DNA of 64,000 nt from Saccharopolyspora erythraea NRRL 2338 (GCF_000062885.1 NC_009142.1:1415584-1479583); one strand, 5' to 3'. Shown: positions 8,731-17,618, numbered from the stretch's first letter. Program-made: numbers and translations. The notes: generated by a model from the sequence alone, not told the origin.

Positions 8731-9930
8731 ATGAAGCTGTTAGGTAACCCGGTCGGGAGGCAGTCGGGGCTGCCGTCCCGCCTGCTCTCGCTCCCGGTGC
8801 TCGGCCTGGTCGCCGTGCTCGTCGCGAGCTGTAGCGGGGCCGGCTCCGACCTCGCGGAAGCTCCCGCGCCGCCACCGGCGCCCTCGGTGGAGTTCACGCC
8901 GCAGAACGGAGCGCGTGACGTGTCGCCGACCGCGCCGATCTCGGCGAAAGTCGCCAACGGCAAGATCGTCGACGCGACGCTGACCAACCAGGACGGCAAG
9001 CCGGTCGCGGGCGCGCCTGCCCCGGACGGGCTGAGCTGGGCCTCCAGCGAGGTCCTCGGCTACGCCAAGACCTACACGCTCGTGGCCACCGTCCAGGGCG
9101 CCGCCGGGCCGCCGGTCACCCAGCAGACCACGTTCAGCACGGTCGACCCGAAGGACCAGACCTACGTGTCGATGAACCCGCTGGACGGGCAGACCGTGGG
9201 CGTCGGGCAGCCGCTGGCCTTCTACTTCAGCAAGGACGCCCCCGCGCCGGACAAGGCGCGCGCGGAGGAGGCGATCCGGATCAGGACCGAGCCCGCGGTG
9301 GAGGGCGCGTTCTACTGGTTCAACAGCCGCGAGGTGCACTGGCGGCCCAAGGAGTACTGGAAGCCGGGCACGAAGGTCTCGGTCGACGTCGGCGTCTACG
9401 GCAAGGACCTGGGCGGCGGCGTGTGGGGCCAGGAGGACCGCAGCGCGACCATCACCATCGGCGACGCGGTGATCCTGCGCGCCGACGGCGCCACGCACCA
9501 GATGTCGATCGAGGTCAACGGCGCGGTGCAGCGCACCATCCCGGTGTCGCTGGGCAAGCCCGAGTTCCCGTCGAACAACGGCGTGCACGTGGTCACCGAG
9601 CACCACGAAACCAAGATCATGGACTCCTCCACCTACGGCCTGCCGGTCGAGGCCGGGGGCTACCGGACGCCGGTGAGCTGGGCGGTGCGCATCTCCAACG
9701 GCGGTGAGTTCCTGCACGCCGCGCCGTGGTCGGTGGGCGACCAGGGACGCCGCAACGTCAGCCACGGCTGCATCAACATGAGCATGTCCGACGCCAAGTG
9801 GGTTTACGACCTGCTGAAGAAGGGCGACGTCGTGGAGATCACCAACGCCGGCGGCCCGTCCCTGCGCTCTTGGGACGGCTTCGGCGACTGGCAGATCCCG
9901 TGGGAGGAGTGGTCCCGCGGCAACCGGTGA
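8731..9930 (+). CDS. L,D-transpeptidase lipoprotein (YkuD domain)
   Basis: A signal peptide ends in lipobox VASC (Cys about residue 28). Two Ig-like beta domains follow (VEFTPQNGARDVSPTAPISAKV and TYVSMNPLDGQTVGVGQPLAFYF). The C-terminal YkuD domain carries the catalytic motif SHGCINMS (nucleophile Cys) preceded by HAAPWSVGDQGRRNV. This architecture matches mycobacterial LdtMt2-type enzymes, which make 3-3 cross-links in peptidoglycan outside the membrane. ATG 8731 is chosen because it gives a standard lipoprotein leader; a TTG at 8713 would add six residues. The length of 399 residues is normal. The gene is followed directly by a strong hairpin shared with tRNA-His. Confidence 0.93.
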   Translation: MKLLGNPVGRQSGLPSRLLSLPVLGLVAVLVASCSGAGSDLAEAPAPPPAPSVEFTPQNGARDVSPTAPISAKVANGKIVDATLTNQDGKPVAGAPAPDGLSWASSEVLGYAKTYTLVATVQGAAGPPVTQQTTFSTVDPKDQTYVSMNPLDGQTVGVGQPLAFYFSKDAPAPDKARAEEAIRIRTEPAVEGAFYWFNSREVHWRPKEYWKPGTKVSVDVGVYGKDLGGGVWGQEDRSATITIGDAVILRADGATHQMSIEVNGAVQRTIPVSLGKPEFPSNNGVHVVTEHHETKIMDSSTYGLPVEAGGYRTPVSWAVRISNGGEFLHAAPWSVGDQGRRNVSHGCINMSMSDAKWVYDLLKKGDVVEITNAGGPSLRSWDGFGDWQIPWEEWSRGNR

Positions 9931-9940
9931 CCACGAGAAA

Positions 9941-9976
9941 CGAGAAGGCCCCGTTCCGAGGAACGGGGCCTTCTCG
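9941..9976. terminator. Bidirectional terminator between L,D-transpeptidase and tRNA-His
   Basis: A 16-bp perfect stem (CGAGAAGGCCCCGTTC with its complement) and a 4-base loop begin 11 bases after the transpeptidase stop and end one base before the encoded CCA of the convergent tRNA-His. It can stop both transcripts. Confidence 0.75.
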
Positions 9977-9977
9977 C

Positions 9978-10053
9978 TGGGGTGAGTGACGGGATTCGAA
10001 CCCGCGACACCTGGGACCACAACCCAGTGCTCTACCGACTGAGCTACACCCAC
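9978..10053 (-). tRNA. tRNA-His (GTG anticodon), CCA encoded
   Basis: The minus strand gives GTGGGTG acceptor, D arm TAGCTCAGTCGGTAGAGC, anticodon stem CTGGG-CCCAG with loop TTGTGGT (anticodon GTG), T arm CGGGTTCGAATCCCG and discriminator C73. The base before position 1 is G (10054), the G-1 expected in histidine tRNAs pairing with C73. The 3' CCA is present in the DNA at 9978-9980, unlike the other two tRNAs here. Confidence 0.95.
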
Positions 10054-10166
10054 CGCGGCTGCCGGCTCCGGCCGTTTCCGGCCCGCCCCGCAGCGACGTT
10101 CATTATCCTAGCGGGTGCCGTCGAGCGGTTTGACACCGGCTCGCCGAAGCCGGGTCCGCGGTCGGC

Positions 10167-10832
10167 TCACTTGCCGTTTCCACGCTGATCGGCCTGCTTC
10201 TGCCTGGCCTTTTCCGTCCCGCCCACGACGTTGTCGCCGCCCAGCAGCTCGCTCGCGACGGCCTGGGCCTGCTCGCTGGTCGGGCCCGGCTGCGGCACGA
10301 ACGCGGTCCGCCGGTAGTAGGCGAGCTCGCGGATCGACTCCTTGATGTCGGCCAGCGCCCGGTGCGCCAGGCCCTTCTCGGGCTGGGCGTAGTAGATCCG
10401 CGGGAACCAGCGCCGGCACAGCTCCTTGATCGACGACACGTCCACCATCCGGTAGTGCAGGTGGGCGTCGAGGGTGGGCATGTCCCGGGCGATGAAGCCG
10501 CGGTCGGTGGCGATGGAGTTGCCCGCCAGTGGCGCCGACCGCCCGTCGGGCACGTGCCGGCGGATGTAGTCGAGTATCCGCTGCTCCGCCTCGGCCAGGG
10601 TCACCGTCGAACGACGCACCTCCTCGGTGAGCCCGGAACGCTCGTGCATCTCGCGCACCACGTCGGGCATCCCGGCCAGCACCTCGTCGTCGGCGTGGAT
10701 GACGATGTCCACACCTTCTCCGAGGATGTTCAGGTCGGCGTCGGTGACCAGGGCGGCTATCTCGATCAGGGCGTCCTTGCCGAGATCGAGACCGGTCATT
10801 TCGCAGTCGATCCACACTAGACGGTCGTTCAC
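10167..10832 (-). CDS. orn: Oligoribonuclease (3'-5' exoribonuclease, DEDDh)
   Basis: The start (V)[17 protein letters not shown] contains the first DEDD acidic pair (D-x-E), and later blocks [18 protein letters not shown] and [13 protein letters not shown] supply the remaining Asp/His/Asp residues of the RNase D/T exonuclease fold. Orn degrades 2-5 nucleotide RNA fragments, and the pGpG made from cyclic-di-GMP breakdown, in the cytoplasm. GTG 10832 is the family start; the longer open frame adds 21 residues without homology. The tail after residue 190 ([19 protein letters not shown]) is a short extension common in actinobacteria. Downstream lies tRNA-His; upstream is the divergently unrelated acyl-CoA synthetase 3' end. 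Confidence 0.95.
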   Translation of the reverse strand: MNDRLVWIDCEMTGLDLGKDALIEIAALVTDADLNILGEGVDIVIHADDEVLAGMPDVVREMHERSGLTEEVRRSTVTLAEAEQRILDYIRRHVPDGRSAPLAGNSIATDRGFIARDMPTLDAHLHYRMVDVSSIKELCRRWFPRIYYAQPEKGLAHRALADIKESIRELAYYRRTAFVPQPGPTSEQAQAVASELLGGDNVVGGTEKARQKQADQRGNGK

Positions 10833-10891
10833 CCGCGTGAGCCTAACGCGGCGCGGGTGGTGATCGTGCGATCGCCCGTGCCCCCGAGTGG

Positions 10892-12547
10892 TCACCTTTC
10901 GGTCACGCGCCCGGACGCTCCGGGAGCGTGCAGTTCCCGGGGCACGACCTTGCCGGTGGCGTTGCGCGGAAGCTCGTCGAGGAAGACCACGTCACGCGGC
11001 ATCGCGAACCGCGACAGCGAGCCCCGGACGCGTTCCCGCAGGTCATCACCGTCGAGGCGGGTGTCGTCCTGGAGGACGACGAAGGCCGCCAGGCGCTGGC
11101 CGAACTCGGCGTCCTCGACTCCGACTACTGCCACCTCGCGGACCTCGGGCAGTGCGGCGATGGCGTCCTCGGTCTCCTTCGGGTAGACGTTCTCGCCACC
11201 GGAGATGATCATGTCGTCCTCCCGGCCCACCACGAACAGCCGTCCGGACGAGTCGATGCGACCGAGGTCACCGGTGGACATCAGCCCGTCCACCACCTCC
11301 TTGCGGCCGCCGGAGGTGTAGCCCTCGAAGAGCATGTCGTTGCCCGCGAAGATCCGGCCGGTCGCGCCGGTTCGGGCGGGCTTGCCGTTCTCGTCGAGGA
11401 TGCGGACCGTGGTGCCCCGCGGCGGACGGCCCGCGGTGCTCGGCGCGGCCCGCAGCTCGCTCGGTGTGGCGATGCTCACCCACGAGACCTCGGTGGAGCC
11501 GTAGAGGTTGTAGAGCACCGGGCCGAAGGCCCGCTGGAACCGGGTGGCAAGGTCGGCGGGCATGGCCGAACCGCTGGAGGCGACGACGCGCAGCGATTCG
11601 GGGCGGATGCGCTCCTCGGCGGGGAGGTCGAGGATGCGCTGCAGCATCACCGGCACCGCGAACATCGACGTGCACTGGTAGCGCTTGGCCACCGACAGGG
11701 CGTGGCCCGGCTCGAACCGGCGCGGCAGGACCAGCGTCGCGCCCAGCACGGCGCCGAGCTGGAAGGCGGCGAGGCCCCAGGTGTGGAAGACCGGCGCGCA
11801 CACCAGCATCCGCTCGCCGCTGCGCAGCGGGATGCGGGACATGACCGTCGCGGCCGGGCCGATGCCCGGCGGGTCGGGCCTGCGCGCGCCCTTGGGGGTG
11901 CCGGTGGTGCCGGAGGTCAGCACGATCATCCGTGCGTGGCGCGGACGCCTGGGCAGCGCCTTGGCCTGCGAGGTGGCGATCAGGTGCTCCACCGTCCAGT
12001 GCCGGGTGCTGCCCTCGGTCCAGGCCAGCACCACGTCGAGGTCGGCGGGCAGCTCCGGCAGGTGCCGGTCGTACTCGGCGTCCAGCACCAGCAGGTCGAC
12101 CCGCTGCTCGGCGAGCACGGCCGCGAGCTGCGAGCTGCTCAGCCCGGTGTTGAGCAGCACCACGTCGGTGCCGAGCTTGCCGCAGGCCACGATCGTCTCG
12201 ATGGCGCCGTGGTGGTTGCGGCACAGGATGCCGACCCGGCTGCTCTCGCCGATCCCGCGTTCGCGCAGGCCGTTGGCCAGCCGGGTGGTGCGCAGGGACA
12301 CCTCGGCGTAGCTGATCGCGCCGCGTTCGTCGATCACCGCGGGCCGGTCGGGATGGCGGATCGCGCCGACCGCGTAGGCCAGCGGCGGAGTGATGCCCCA
12401 GCGCAGCCAGGCCCGGAGGATGCGCAGGAGCTTGTCCGGGCGCATCGGCCGCACCACGCCCTGGCGGGCCAGGATGTAGGCGGTCTGCAGGCCTCGTGCC
12501 CGTTCCGGTCGCACCGCCTGCCGCAGCCGTCGCATCAACGTTGCCAC
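10892..12547 (-). CDS. Fatty-acyl-CoA synthetase / AMP-dependent ligase (FadD-like)
   Basis: An ANL-superfamily enzyme of 551 residues. P-loop [13 protein letters not shown]5 motif [12 protein letters not shown]7/A8 [24 protein letters not shown] and catalytic lysine region [15 protein letters not shown] are all present. It should activate a carboxylic acid to acyl-AMP and then acyl-CoA. The N-terminal region with [38 protein letters not shown] resembles mycobacterial FadD proteins that act on medium/long-chain fatty acids. Chain length specificity cannot be read from the sequence. ATG 12547 is consistent with the alignment. It lies 59 bases upstream of orn on the same strand, so cotranscription is possible. 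Confidence 0.9.
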   Translation of the reverse strand: MATLMRRLRQAVRPERARGLQTAYILARQGVVRPMRPDKLLRILRAWLRWGITPPLAYAVGAIRHPDRPAVIDERGAISYAEVSLRTTRLANGLRERGIGESSRVGILCRNHHGAIETIVACGKLGTDVVLLNTGLSSSQLAAVLAEQRVDLLVLDAEYDRHLPELPADLDVVLAWTEGSTRHWTVEHLIATSQAKALPRRPRHARMIVLTSGTTGTPKGARRPDPPGIGPAATVMSRIPLRSGERMLVCAPVFHTWGLAAFQLGAVLGATLVLPRRFEPGHALSVAKRYQCTSMFAVPVMLQRILDLPAEERIRPESLRVVASSGSAMPADLATRFQRAFGPVLYNLYGSTEVSWVSIATPSELRAAPSTAGRPPRGTTVRILDENGKPARTGATGRIFAGNDMLFEGYTSGGRKEVVDGLMSTGDLGRIDSSGRLFVVGREDDMIISGGENVYPKETEDAIAALPEVREVAVVGVEDAEFGQRLAAFVVLQDDTRLDGDDLRERVRGSLSRFAMPRDVVFLDELPRNATGKVVPRELHAPGASGRVTER

Positions 12548-12800
12548 GCGTCCACCTTCCCGGTCGGAAGCTACTCGGAGTAGATAATGCCTTTCCAGTG
12601 GCTGGAGGGAAAGGGCGGCGGACTCCCGAGGACGGGTCGGTCGAGGTCAGGCGGCTGTGTGGTCTTGGTGCGTCGCCGCAGGCGCACGGCCGTCCCCGCG
12701 GGCCGGTGCGCTGTCGATCTCGCCGGGCACGGGCCCCTTGGCCGGCCACAGCGACCCGGGAAGGCTCCCGGCCGTCGGCGGCCCGACCGAGCGCCGGGCC

Positions 12801-13001
12801 CTAAGGCCCGGAGTCGGCTGCGGTGAGGGCCGCGTCGCGCAGAGCCGCGCGCAGCCGTCCGACCTCGAGCGGCGAGAGCACCGCGGTCTCGCCGGGCGGA
12901 GCGACCACGACGACGTCGCCCTGGGTGGCGAACACCGACACGTCCCGCCGCCTGCCCGCCATGTCGCGGCAGCTCACTTGCCATTCCCCGGCGATCTCCA
13001 C
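12801..13001 (-). CDS. Small conserved-looking hypothetical protein (66 aa)
   Basis: GTG 13001 is preceded by a perfect AAGGAGGT ribosome binding site 8 bases upstream, the strongest evidence that this small frame is real. The protein has a beta-rich first half (WQVSCRDMAGRRRDVSVFATQGDVVVVAPPGETAVLS) and a helical end (LEVGRLRAALRDAALTAAD). No family is recognised and there are no membrane or export signals. It may be a small cytoplasmic protein of the SseB/DUF type, but I make no functional claim. Confidence 0.7.
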   Translation of the reverse strand: MEIAGEWQVSCRDMAGRRRDVSVFATQGDVVVVAPPGETAVLSPLEVGRLRAALRDAALTAADSGP

Positions 13002-13122
13002 GAATCCCGACCTCCTTGCAGCGATCCGGCGCGAACGGACTTCGCGCCGAGGCCGTTCGTGGGACGCGTCAGGTACGCGGATGTGACGCTGCCGCCGGAG
13101 CGTTTCGCGCCGCGGAAGCAGA

Positions 13123-13154
13123 ACCGCCGGTGGACCCGGAGGTCCACCGGCGGT
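13123..13154 (-). terminator. Hairpin downstream of the 13916-13185 gene
   Basis: A 14-bp perfect stem (ACCGCCGGTGGACC and its complement) with CGGA loop lies 30 bases after the stop of the minus-strand gene, a likely terminator. Confidence 0.6.
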
Positions 13155-13184
13155 GCGGAGTTCAGATGCCGATCGGCGGGCGGC

Positions 13185-13916
13185 TCAGACGGCCTGCACG
13201 CGCAGGCCCCGCGGCTCCGCGGTGAAGGTGACCGCGCCCTCGAACTCGGCGATCGGCAGTTCGTCGCGGACCAGGCGGTGCGGCCCGTCGAAGGTCTCCA
13301 CCCGGATCTCGGTCGTGGTGAAGCTCTGCCCGGCGAAGTGCGGGCCGCTCAGGTGCACTTCGAGCCGCTCGTCGCGCAGGGTCACGGTCATGCGGCCGCC
13401 CGGGACCGACAGCGGCTCGCCGTCGCTGACCACCGCGAGCGTGCCCGCGGAGGCGTCCTCCGGGCGCACCGCGACGTGGGAGAGTGCGACGTCGCGCTGA
13501 CCGCTGTCGCCGACCATCCCGATCACGTCGGTGTTCGCGGGCTCGTCACCGGCGACACCGGGGGTGAACACCGTCGCGCGCAGCTTGGCGCCGAGCCGGT
13601 AGGGCTGCCAGGAACCCGCGCCGACCAGGTTGATCACCGCGGCGACCTCGGTGTCGGCCAGCAGCCGTTCGCTGCCGGAGGCCGGCGTCACCTCGACCGC
13701 CGCCACGCCGCGTTGACCGAGCAGTTCGCGCAGCGCCTTGGCGCGCTGCCTGCTGTTCCGGTCGAAGCCGCGGGTGATGGCGACGGCCCCGGAGCCCGCG
13801 GCGGCGGACTGCGCGGCGTCGGCCAGACCCGCCAGCGGTTCCCAGACCCGCGCGGGATCCGGCCTGCGGTCGCGGCGGGAGCGGGACGTCAGGGTGGCGT
13901 CGGTCGTGGTGTCCAT
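13185..13916 (-). CDS. Hypothetical protein with beta-rich C-terminal domain
   Basis: A 243-residue cytoplasmic protein from ATG 13916 (the track-style start at 13925 adds three residues). The N-terminal half is alpha/beta (AVAITRGFDRNSRQRAKALRELLGQRGVAAVEVTPASG; VAAVINLVGAGSW). The C-terminal half is strongly beta (GRMTVTLRDERLEVHLSGPHF ... VETFDGPHRLVRDELPIAEFEGAVTF) and faintly resembles the C-terminal domain of lipid/NAD kinases, though the usual GGDGT motif is absent. I do not assign a function. A partial iron-box match lies 23 bases upstream of the start. Confidence 0.75.
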   Translation of the reverse strand: MDTTTDATLTSRSRRDRRPDPARVWEPLAGLADAAQSAAAGSGAVAITRGFDRNSRQRAKALRELLGQRGVAAVEVTPASGSERLLADTEVAAVINLVGAGSWQPYRLGAKLRATVFTPGVAGDEPANTDVIGMVGDSGQRDVALSHVAVRPEDASAGTLAVVSDGEPLSVPGGRMTVTLRDERLEVHLSGPHFAGQSFTTTEIRVETFDGPHRLVRDELPIAEFEGAVTFTAEPRGLRVQAV

Positions 13917-13938
13917 TGCCCACACCTTATCGGCTGGG

Positions 13939-13957
13939 TTAGGTGGTCCTCACCGGA
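13939..13957 (-). promoter_or_regulatory. Candidate iron box (weak)
   Basis: About 13 of 19 positions match the IdeR palindrome (TTAGGT then CCT and ACC). The position just upstream of the 13916 start codon fits a promoter operator, but the centre is degenerate. Confidence 0.35.
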
Positions 13958-14039
13958 TGGTGACTGTGAGATCGCTCGCGGCGATCTAGCCGCAACCCGC
14001 GGTGCGAGCTGCATCCCCCGCACCCCGAGCGGTCGGCCC

Positions 14040-14312
14040 CTAGCTGTCCCAGACCCGGACGACGAGATCGGCGTCGAGCTCCAGCCGCTCGTCCACCCGC
14101 TGCTCGCACTCCGGGCAGCGGTCGGTGATGGCCCGGCTCCTCGGCTCGCGGGAGGCGGGCCAGGTCTCGTAGGGGATCTTCACCTCCGCCGCGCACAGCG
14201 CGGGCACCCGGTCGCCTGCGGGCCGGGCGCCCGGGCTCTCGGTGATCGCATGGCGCATGCGCTGCCCGGGCGGGACGATCCACCACACCTGGGCGCGGTC
14301 GGACAACATCAT
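14040..14312 (-). CDS. Small putative zinc-ribbon protein (90 aa)
   Basis: The protein contains one early cysteine (PALCAAEVKIPYETW) and a CPECEQR knuckle near residue 70, with nearby histidine HAITES, which is compatible with one bound zinc. The first half carries tryptophans (QVWWIVPPGQRMRH). A GGAGGGG sequence precedes the ATGATG start. Similar short proteins occur in Pseudonocardiaceae, often annotated as zinc-finger or hypothetical. No partner is apparent nearby, and function is unknown. Confidence 0.7.
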   Translation of the reverse strand: MMLSDRAQVWWIVPPGQRMRHAITESPGARPAGDRVPALCAAEVKIPYETWPASREPRSRAITDRCPECEQRVDERLELDADLVVRVWDS

Positions 14313-14470
14313 CTGCTACCCCTCCGATCACGGCGCCGGTTCGGCGGCCTCCGCGGCTGTCGATCTTGGCTTCGCTTCCTGAGGACGGGCGAACCCGGGG
14401 ATCGGTTGCATGCGAATCCGCGCCCGACCAGTGGCCCGGGGATGCGGTGGGTTGTTAGGTTGGTCCTGCT

Positions 14471-14545
14471 GACGCGGGGTGCCCGGGCTTCCGGGCTGAG
14501 AACACACCCGTTGAACCTGACCTAGCTCGCACTAGCGGAGGGACG
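14471..14545 (+). ncRNA. TPP riboswitch (THI element)
   Basis: The conserved THI-box blocks are present in order: GCGGGGTGCC, GGGCTGAGA, ACCCGTTGAACCTGACC and GCTCGCACTAGCGGAGGGA. The last block contains the Shine-Dalgarno GGAGGGA, so thiamin pyrophosphate binding would directly mask the thiD ribosome site, a translational off-switch as common in GC-rich bacteria. Confidence 0.95.
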
Positions 14546-14548
14546 TCA

Positions 14549-15346
14549 ATGATTCCCAACGTGCTGTCCGTCGCCGGGACCGATCCGAGCGGCGGCGCCG
14601 GTATCCAGGCAGATCTCAAGGCGTTCTCCGCCAACGGCGCTTACGGGATGTCGGTGATCACCGCGCTGGTCGCGCAGACCACCACGGGTGTCACCGCGGT
14701 CCGGGAGGTCGCGCCGGAGTTCGTCACGGCCCAGCTCGACACGCTGCTCGACGACGTGCGGGTGGACGCGGTCAAGATCGGCATGCTCGCCAACGCCGGG
14801 ATCATCCGCGCGGTGGTCGCCGCGATCGACCGGTACGCGCCGCGCCACGTCGTGCTGGACCCGGTGATGGTGGCCAAGAGCGGAGACCGGCTGCTGGCGC
14901 CCGAGGCGGTGGCGGTGCTGCGCGACGAGCTGCTGCCGCGCGTGGACCTGATCACGCCGAACCTGCCGGAGGCCGCCGACCTGCTCGGCGAACCCGAGAC
15001 CACCAGCGCCGACGACATGCCCGCGGTGGCCGAGCGGCTGGCGGCTCTGGGCGCCAAGCAGGTCCTGCTCAAGGGTGGCCACCTCGACGGCGAGTCCAGT
15101 GTGGACGTCCTGCACGGCGGCGGCGCCACCGAGTTCCTGACCAGCCCGAGGGTCGCGACCACCAACGACCACGGCACCGGCTGCACCCTGTCGGCGGCGA
15201 TCGCGGCGCTGCGCCCGCAGCGGCCGGACTGGCCGAGCGCGGTCCGCGAGGCCAAGCAGTACCTGACAACCGCGCTGCGCGAGTCCCACCGGCTGGACGT
15301 CGGTCACGGCCACGGGCCGGTGCACCACTTCCACCAGTGGTGGTGA
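14549..15346 (+). CDS. thiD: Hydroxymethylpyrimidine/phosphomethylpyrimidine kinase
   Basis: A ribokinase-fold enzyme of 265 residues. Opening VLSVAGTDPSGGAGIQADLKAFSANGAYGMSVITALVAQ is the ThiD signature (HMP-binding and glycine-rich), DPVMVAKSG and ITPNLPEAADLLG follow, and TTNDHGTGCTLSAAIAA contains the catalytic Asp and the anion hole GTGC. It phosphorylates HMP and HMP-P to HMP-PP, the pyrimidine half of thiamin. It is controlled by the TPP riboswitch immediately upstream and is followed after 23 bases by tenA. The pairing indicates a salvage unit recycling pyrimidine from degraded thiamin. Confidence 0.97.
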   Translation: MIPNVLSVAGTDPSGGAGIQADLKAFSANGAYGMSVITALVAQTTTGVTAVREVAPEFVTAQLDTLLDDVRVDAVKIGMLANAGIIRAVVAAIDRYAPRHVVLDPVMVAKSGDRLLAPEAVAVLRDELLPRVDLITPNLPEAADLLGEPETTSADDMPAVAERLAALGAKQVLLKGGHLDGESSVDVLHGGGATEFLTSPRVATTNDHGTGCTLSAAIAALRPQRPDWPSAVREAKQYLTTALRESHRLDVGHGHGPVHHFHQWW

Positions 15347-15369
15347 CCCAACCCCGACGAGAGGACGCG

Positions 15370-16110
15370 ATGAGCAAGCTCCCCGCCCCGCCCGCCGACG
15401 GCTTCTGTGCCCGGGCGTGGGCCCGCACCGCCGATCTCCAGCAGGCGATCGTCGAGCACCCGTTCAACGCCGCGCTCACCGACGGCTCGCTGGACCGCGA
15501 CCGGTTCGCCTTCTACATCGTTCAGGACGCCCGCTACCTGGTCGGGTTCGCCCAGGCGCTCGCGGCGGCATCGAGCCGGGCCGACGACGCCGAGGACGCG
15601 GCGTTCCTGGCCGGCGCCGCGCAGGGCGCCCTGGTGGAGGAGCGGCGGCTGCACGCCGGTTACGTCGAGGAGTTCGGCCTGACCGAGCAGGAGGTCTCCG
15701 GTGTCGAGACCTCGCCGTCGTGCCTGGCCTACACCTCGTTCCTGCGGGCCAACGCGCTGACCGAGCCGTACCCGGTGGTGGTGGCCGCGCTGCTGCCGTG
15801 CTTCTGGGTCTACCAGCACGTGGGCAGCACGATCCTGGAGGCGACCGGCGGCGCCGCGGACCACCCCTACCACCGCTGGATCTCCACCTACGCCGACGAC
15901 GAGTTCGCCGCGGCGGTGCTCTCGGCGCGGGAGCTGACCGACCGGCTCGCGGCGGCGGCCGACGAGCCGATGCGGGAGCGGATGCTGGCGGCGTTCGTCC
16001 GCGCCACCGAGTACGAGTGGCTGTTCTGGAACAGCGCGTGGGAGCGGGAGGAGTGGCCGACCGCCCGTTGGCTCGCCGACCGGCCCGTGGGAGCATCCGC
16101 GGGCGCGTAA
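15370..16110 (+). CDS. tenA: TenA-family thiaminase II / aminopyrimidine aminohydrolase
   Basis: A helical TenA protein of 246 residues: FYIVQDARYLVGFAQALAAA (first active-site Asp/Tyr region), a middle LLPCFWVYQHVG (catalytic cysteine and nearby Tyr) and the C-terminal ATEYEWLFWNSAWERE (conserved Glu/Trp). These enzymes hydrolyse amino-HMP or formylaminopyrimidine from decayed thiamin to HMP, which ThiD then phosphorylates. ATG 15370 follows GAGAGGAC; the frame is also open from GTG 15337 inside thiD but those residues have no homology. Both genes share the riboswitch-controlled transcript. Confidence 0.93.
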   Translation: MSKLPAPPADGFCARAWARTADLQQAIVEHPFNAALTDGSLDRDRFAFYIVQDARYLVGFAQALAAASSRADDAEDAAFLAGAAQGALVEERRLHAGYVEEFGLTEQEVSGVETSPSCLAYTSFLRANALTEPYPVVVAALLPCFWVYQHVGSTILEATGGAADHPYHRWISTYADDEFAAAVLSARELTDRLAAAADEPMRERMLAAFVRATEYEWLFWNSAWEREEWPTARWLADRPVGASAGA

Positions 16111-16131
16111 CGCCAGCCTCGGCTCGGACCG

Positions 16132-16479
16132 ATGTCGAGGACGAGTCGCAGGTCGTGGGTGCGCCCACCGGGAGCAGGGTTCGGTGCTGTGGGCGGTTCC
16201 GTTCTGATCATCCTCATCGGGATGCTGGTGCCGGTGCTGGCCGCCGCGCCCTTCTACGTCCTCGACCACCGGGCGCAGCGCCGTGCGCGCGAGGAGGCCG
16301 AGCAGGCGTTGGCGGCCGCGGGGGAGGCGGAGTCCGAGGGCGACGCCGAGGCAGATGCCGAGGCCGTCGAGGACGCGGCCCCCGGTGACAGCGCGGCGGA
16401 TGGCTCCGACGCCGGGGGCGTGGACGCCGGGTTCGAGCGGGACCTCGACGCCCCGGCGGAGGCCGACCGCACCGCATAG
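16132..16479 (+). CDS. Small membrane-anchored acidic protein (hypothetical)
   Basis: One hydrophobic segment (GSVLIILIGMLVPVLAAAPFYVL) is followed by a short basic stretch (DHRAQRRAREEAEQ) and a very acidic, Ala-rich tail rich in Glu/Asp to the end. There are no cysteines. The start is uncertain: ATG/GTG-type codons at 16132 and GTG 16189 are both possible, and the latter would put the membrane segment at the N terminus. No family recognised. Composition alone could be by chance in GC-rich DNA, so the confidence is moderate. Confidence 0.5.
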   Translation: MSRTSRRSWVRPPGAGFGAVGGSVLIILIGMLVPVLAAAPFYVLDHRAQRRAREEAEQALAAAGEAESEGDAEADAEAVEDAAPGDSAADGSDAGGVDAGFERDLDAPAEADRTA

Positions 16480-16499
16480 GCGGGGCGCCGGTCCTCGGC

Positions 16500-17618
16500 T
16501 CAGGCGCCGTAGATCGCCGCCGCCAGCTTCTCCTTGCCCGCGCGCAGGTCCCGCAGCACTTCCGGTGCGAAGCCGCCCGGCCCGGGACTGGGCGGCACGG
16601 TCAGGCCCTCGCTCAGAGCCCACCCGGAACCGCGCTCGATCAGCGACCGGTGCTTGTTGGTGTAGTAGCCGGAGTTGATCGACACCGCGGCCCCGGCGGC
16701 CCCGGCCGCGGCGGCGACCAGGTGCATGTGGAACCGGCTGGACAGCCAGCGCTGCCCGGCCGAGGCGGGCAGCCCGGCATCCATGATCTCGGAGAACGGG
16801 TAGAACCGCGCTCCCGGCAGGTCGTGCTCGACCAGCGCGAAGACCTCGCGGTCGACCCGCGGGATGCCCTCGACGAAGCCGACCTGCCCGGGCCGCACGT
16901 CCCACTCGCGCAGGGTGTCGAGCAGGAAGCCGGCCAGCGCGGGCACGGTCACGTCGAGCAGGTCCGACTGCAGGCAGACCATGACCTCGGGGTGGTCGTC
17001 GGTGCGGTAGAGACCGGTTTCGACGCCGAAGAACATGTCGTCGCCGGTGCTGGTCACCTGGCACGTCCCGCCGGTGAGCAGCGCGGACGAGGGCTCGTCG
17101 CGGACGTCGATCAGCTCGAAACGGGACGCGAGGTTGCGCAGCAGCGGCTGGGCCTCCTCGGCGACCGGCGACAGGCCCTGTCCGGTCATGACGGCCCGGG
17201 CGCCGGAGCGCCGGGTGGCCGCGGCGGCCGCGGCGACCAGCCCGATGTGGCGGGGCCAGACGCCGTTGATGAAACCACCGCCGATGACGTGCACGAGGTC
17301 GGCGCGGGCGGCCAGCTCGATGCCCGCGACCCAGCGCGGCGCGAGCCCGGGGTTGTCGAACGCGTGCTGGACGAACGACGCGACCTCCCACGGTTCGTCC
17401 GCGGGGGCCTCCCAGCACAGGCGCCAGAAGGTGTCGGTGAAGCGGGCCTTCGGGTGCAGGTGCCCGAGCAGGACGTTGCTCGGCCCGGGGTTGGGGCAGT
17501 CGACCCAGACCTCGGCGTCCGGCGCGACCCGGGCCAGGTGCCGCAGCCAGGTCGCGGCGATGAGCTCGTCGCCGTAGTTCGGGTGCCCGGTGGTGGCGAC
17601 TAGGTAGAGCGTGGTCAA
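16500..17618 (-). CDS. Polysaccharide pyruvyl transferase family protein
   Basis: The N-terminal LYLVATTGHPNYGDELIAATWLRHL carries the family GNxGDE-like motif near residue 11. DLVHVIGGGFINGVWPRH is the second conserved glycine block, and SRFHMHLVAAAAG matches the conserved SxRxH region of the C-terminal half. The family ranges from CsaB-like ketal pyruvyl transferases on wall polymers to less defined glycan-modifying proteins. No glycosyltransferase or polysaccharide genes are next to it, so the acceptor is unknown. TTG 17618 is preferred because GGAG lies 8 bases upstream; TTG 17669 would add 17 residues. It is divergent from the DUF2218 gene. Confidence 0.8.
   Translation of the reverse strand: MTTLYLVATTGHPNYGDELIAATWLRHLARVAPDAEVWVDCPNPGPSNVLLGHLHPKARFTDTFWRLCWEAPADEPWEVASFVQHAFDNPGLAPRWVAGIELAARADLVHVIGGGFINGVWPRHIGLVAAAAAATRRSGARAVMTGQGLSPVAEEAQPLLRNLASRFELIDVRDEPSSALLTGGTCQVTSTGDDMFFGVETGLYRTDDHPEVMVCLQSDLLDVTVPALAGFLLDTLREWDVRPGQVGFVEGIPRVDREVFALVEHDLPGARFYPFSEIMDAGLPASAGQRWLSSRFHMHLVAAAAGAAGAAVSINSGYYTNKHRSLIERGSGWALSEGLTVPPSPGPGGFAPEVLRDLRAGKEKLAAAIYGA

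Noticed and set aside
14453-14471. Iron box before the TPP riboswitch (TTAGGTTGG...)
   Set aside because: Only about 10 of 19 positions match, mainly the left half; a thiamin gene does not call for iron control.
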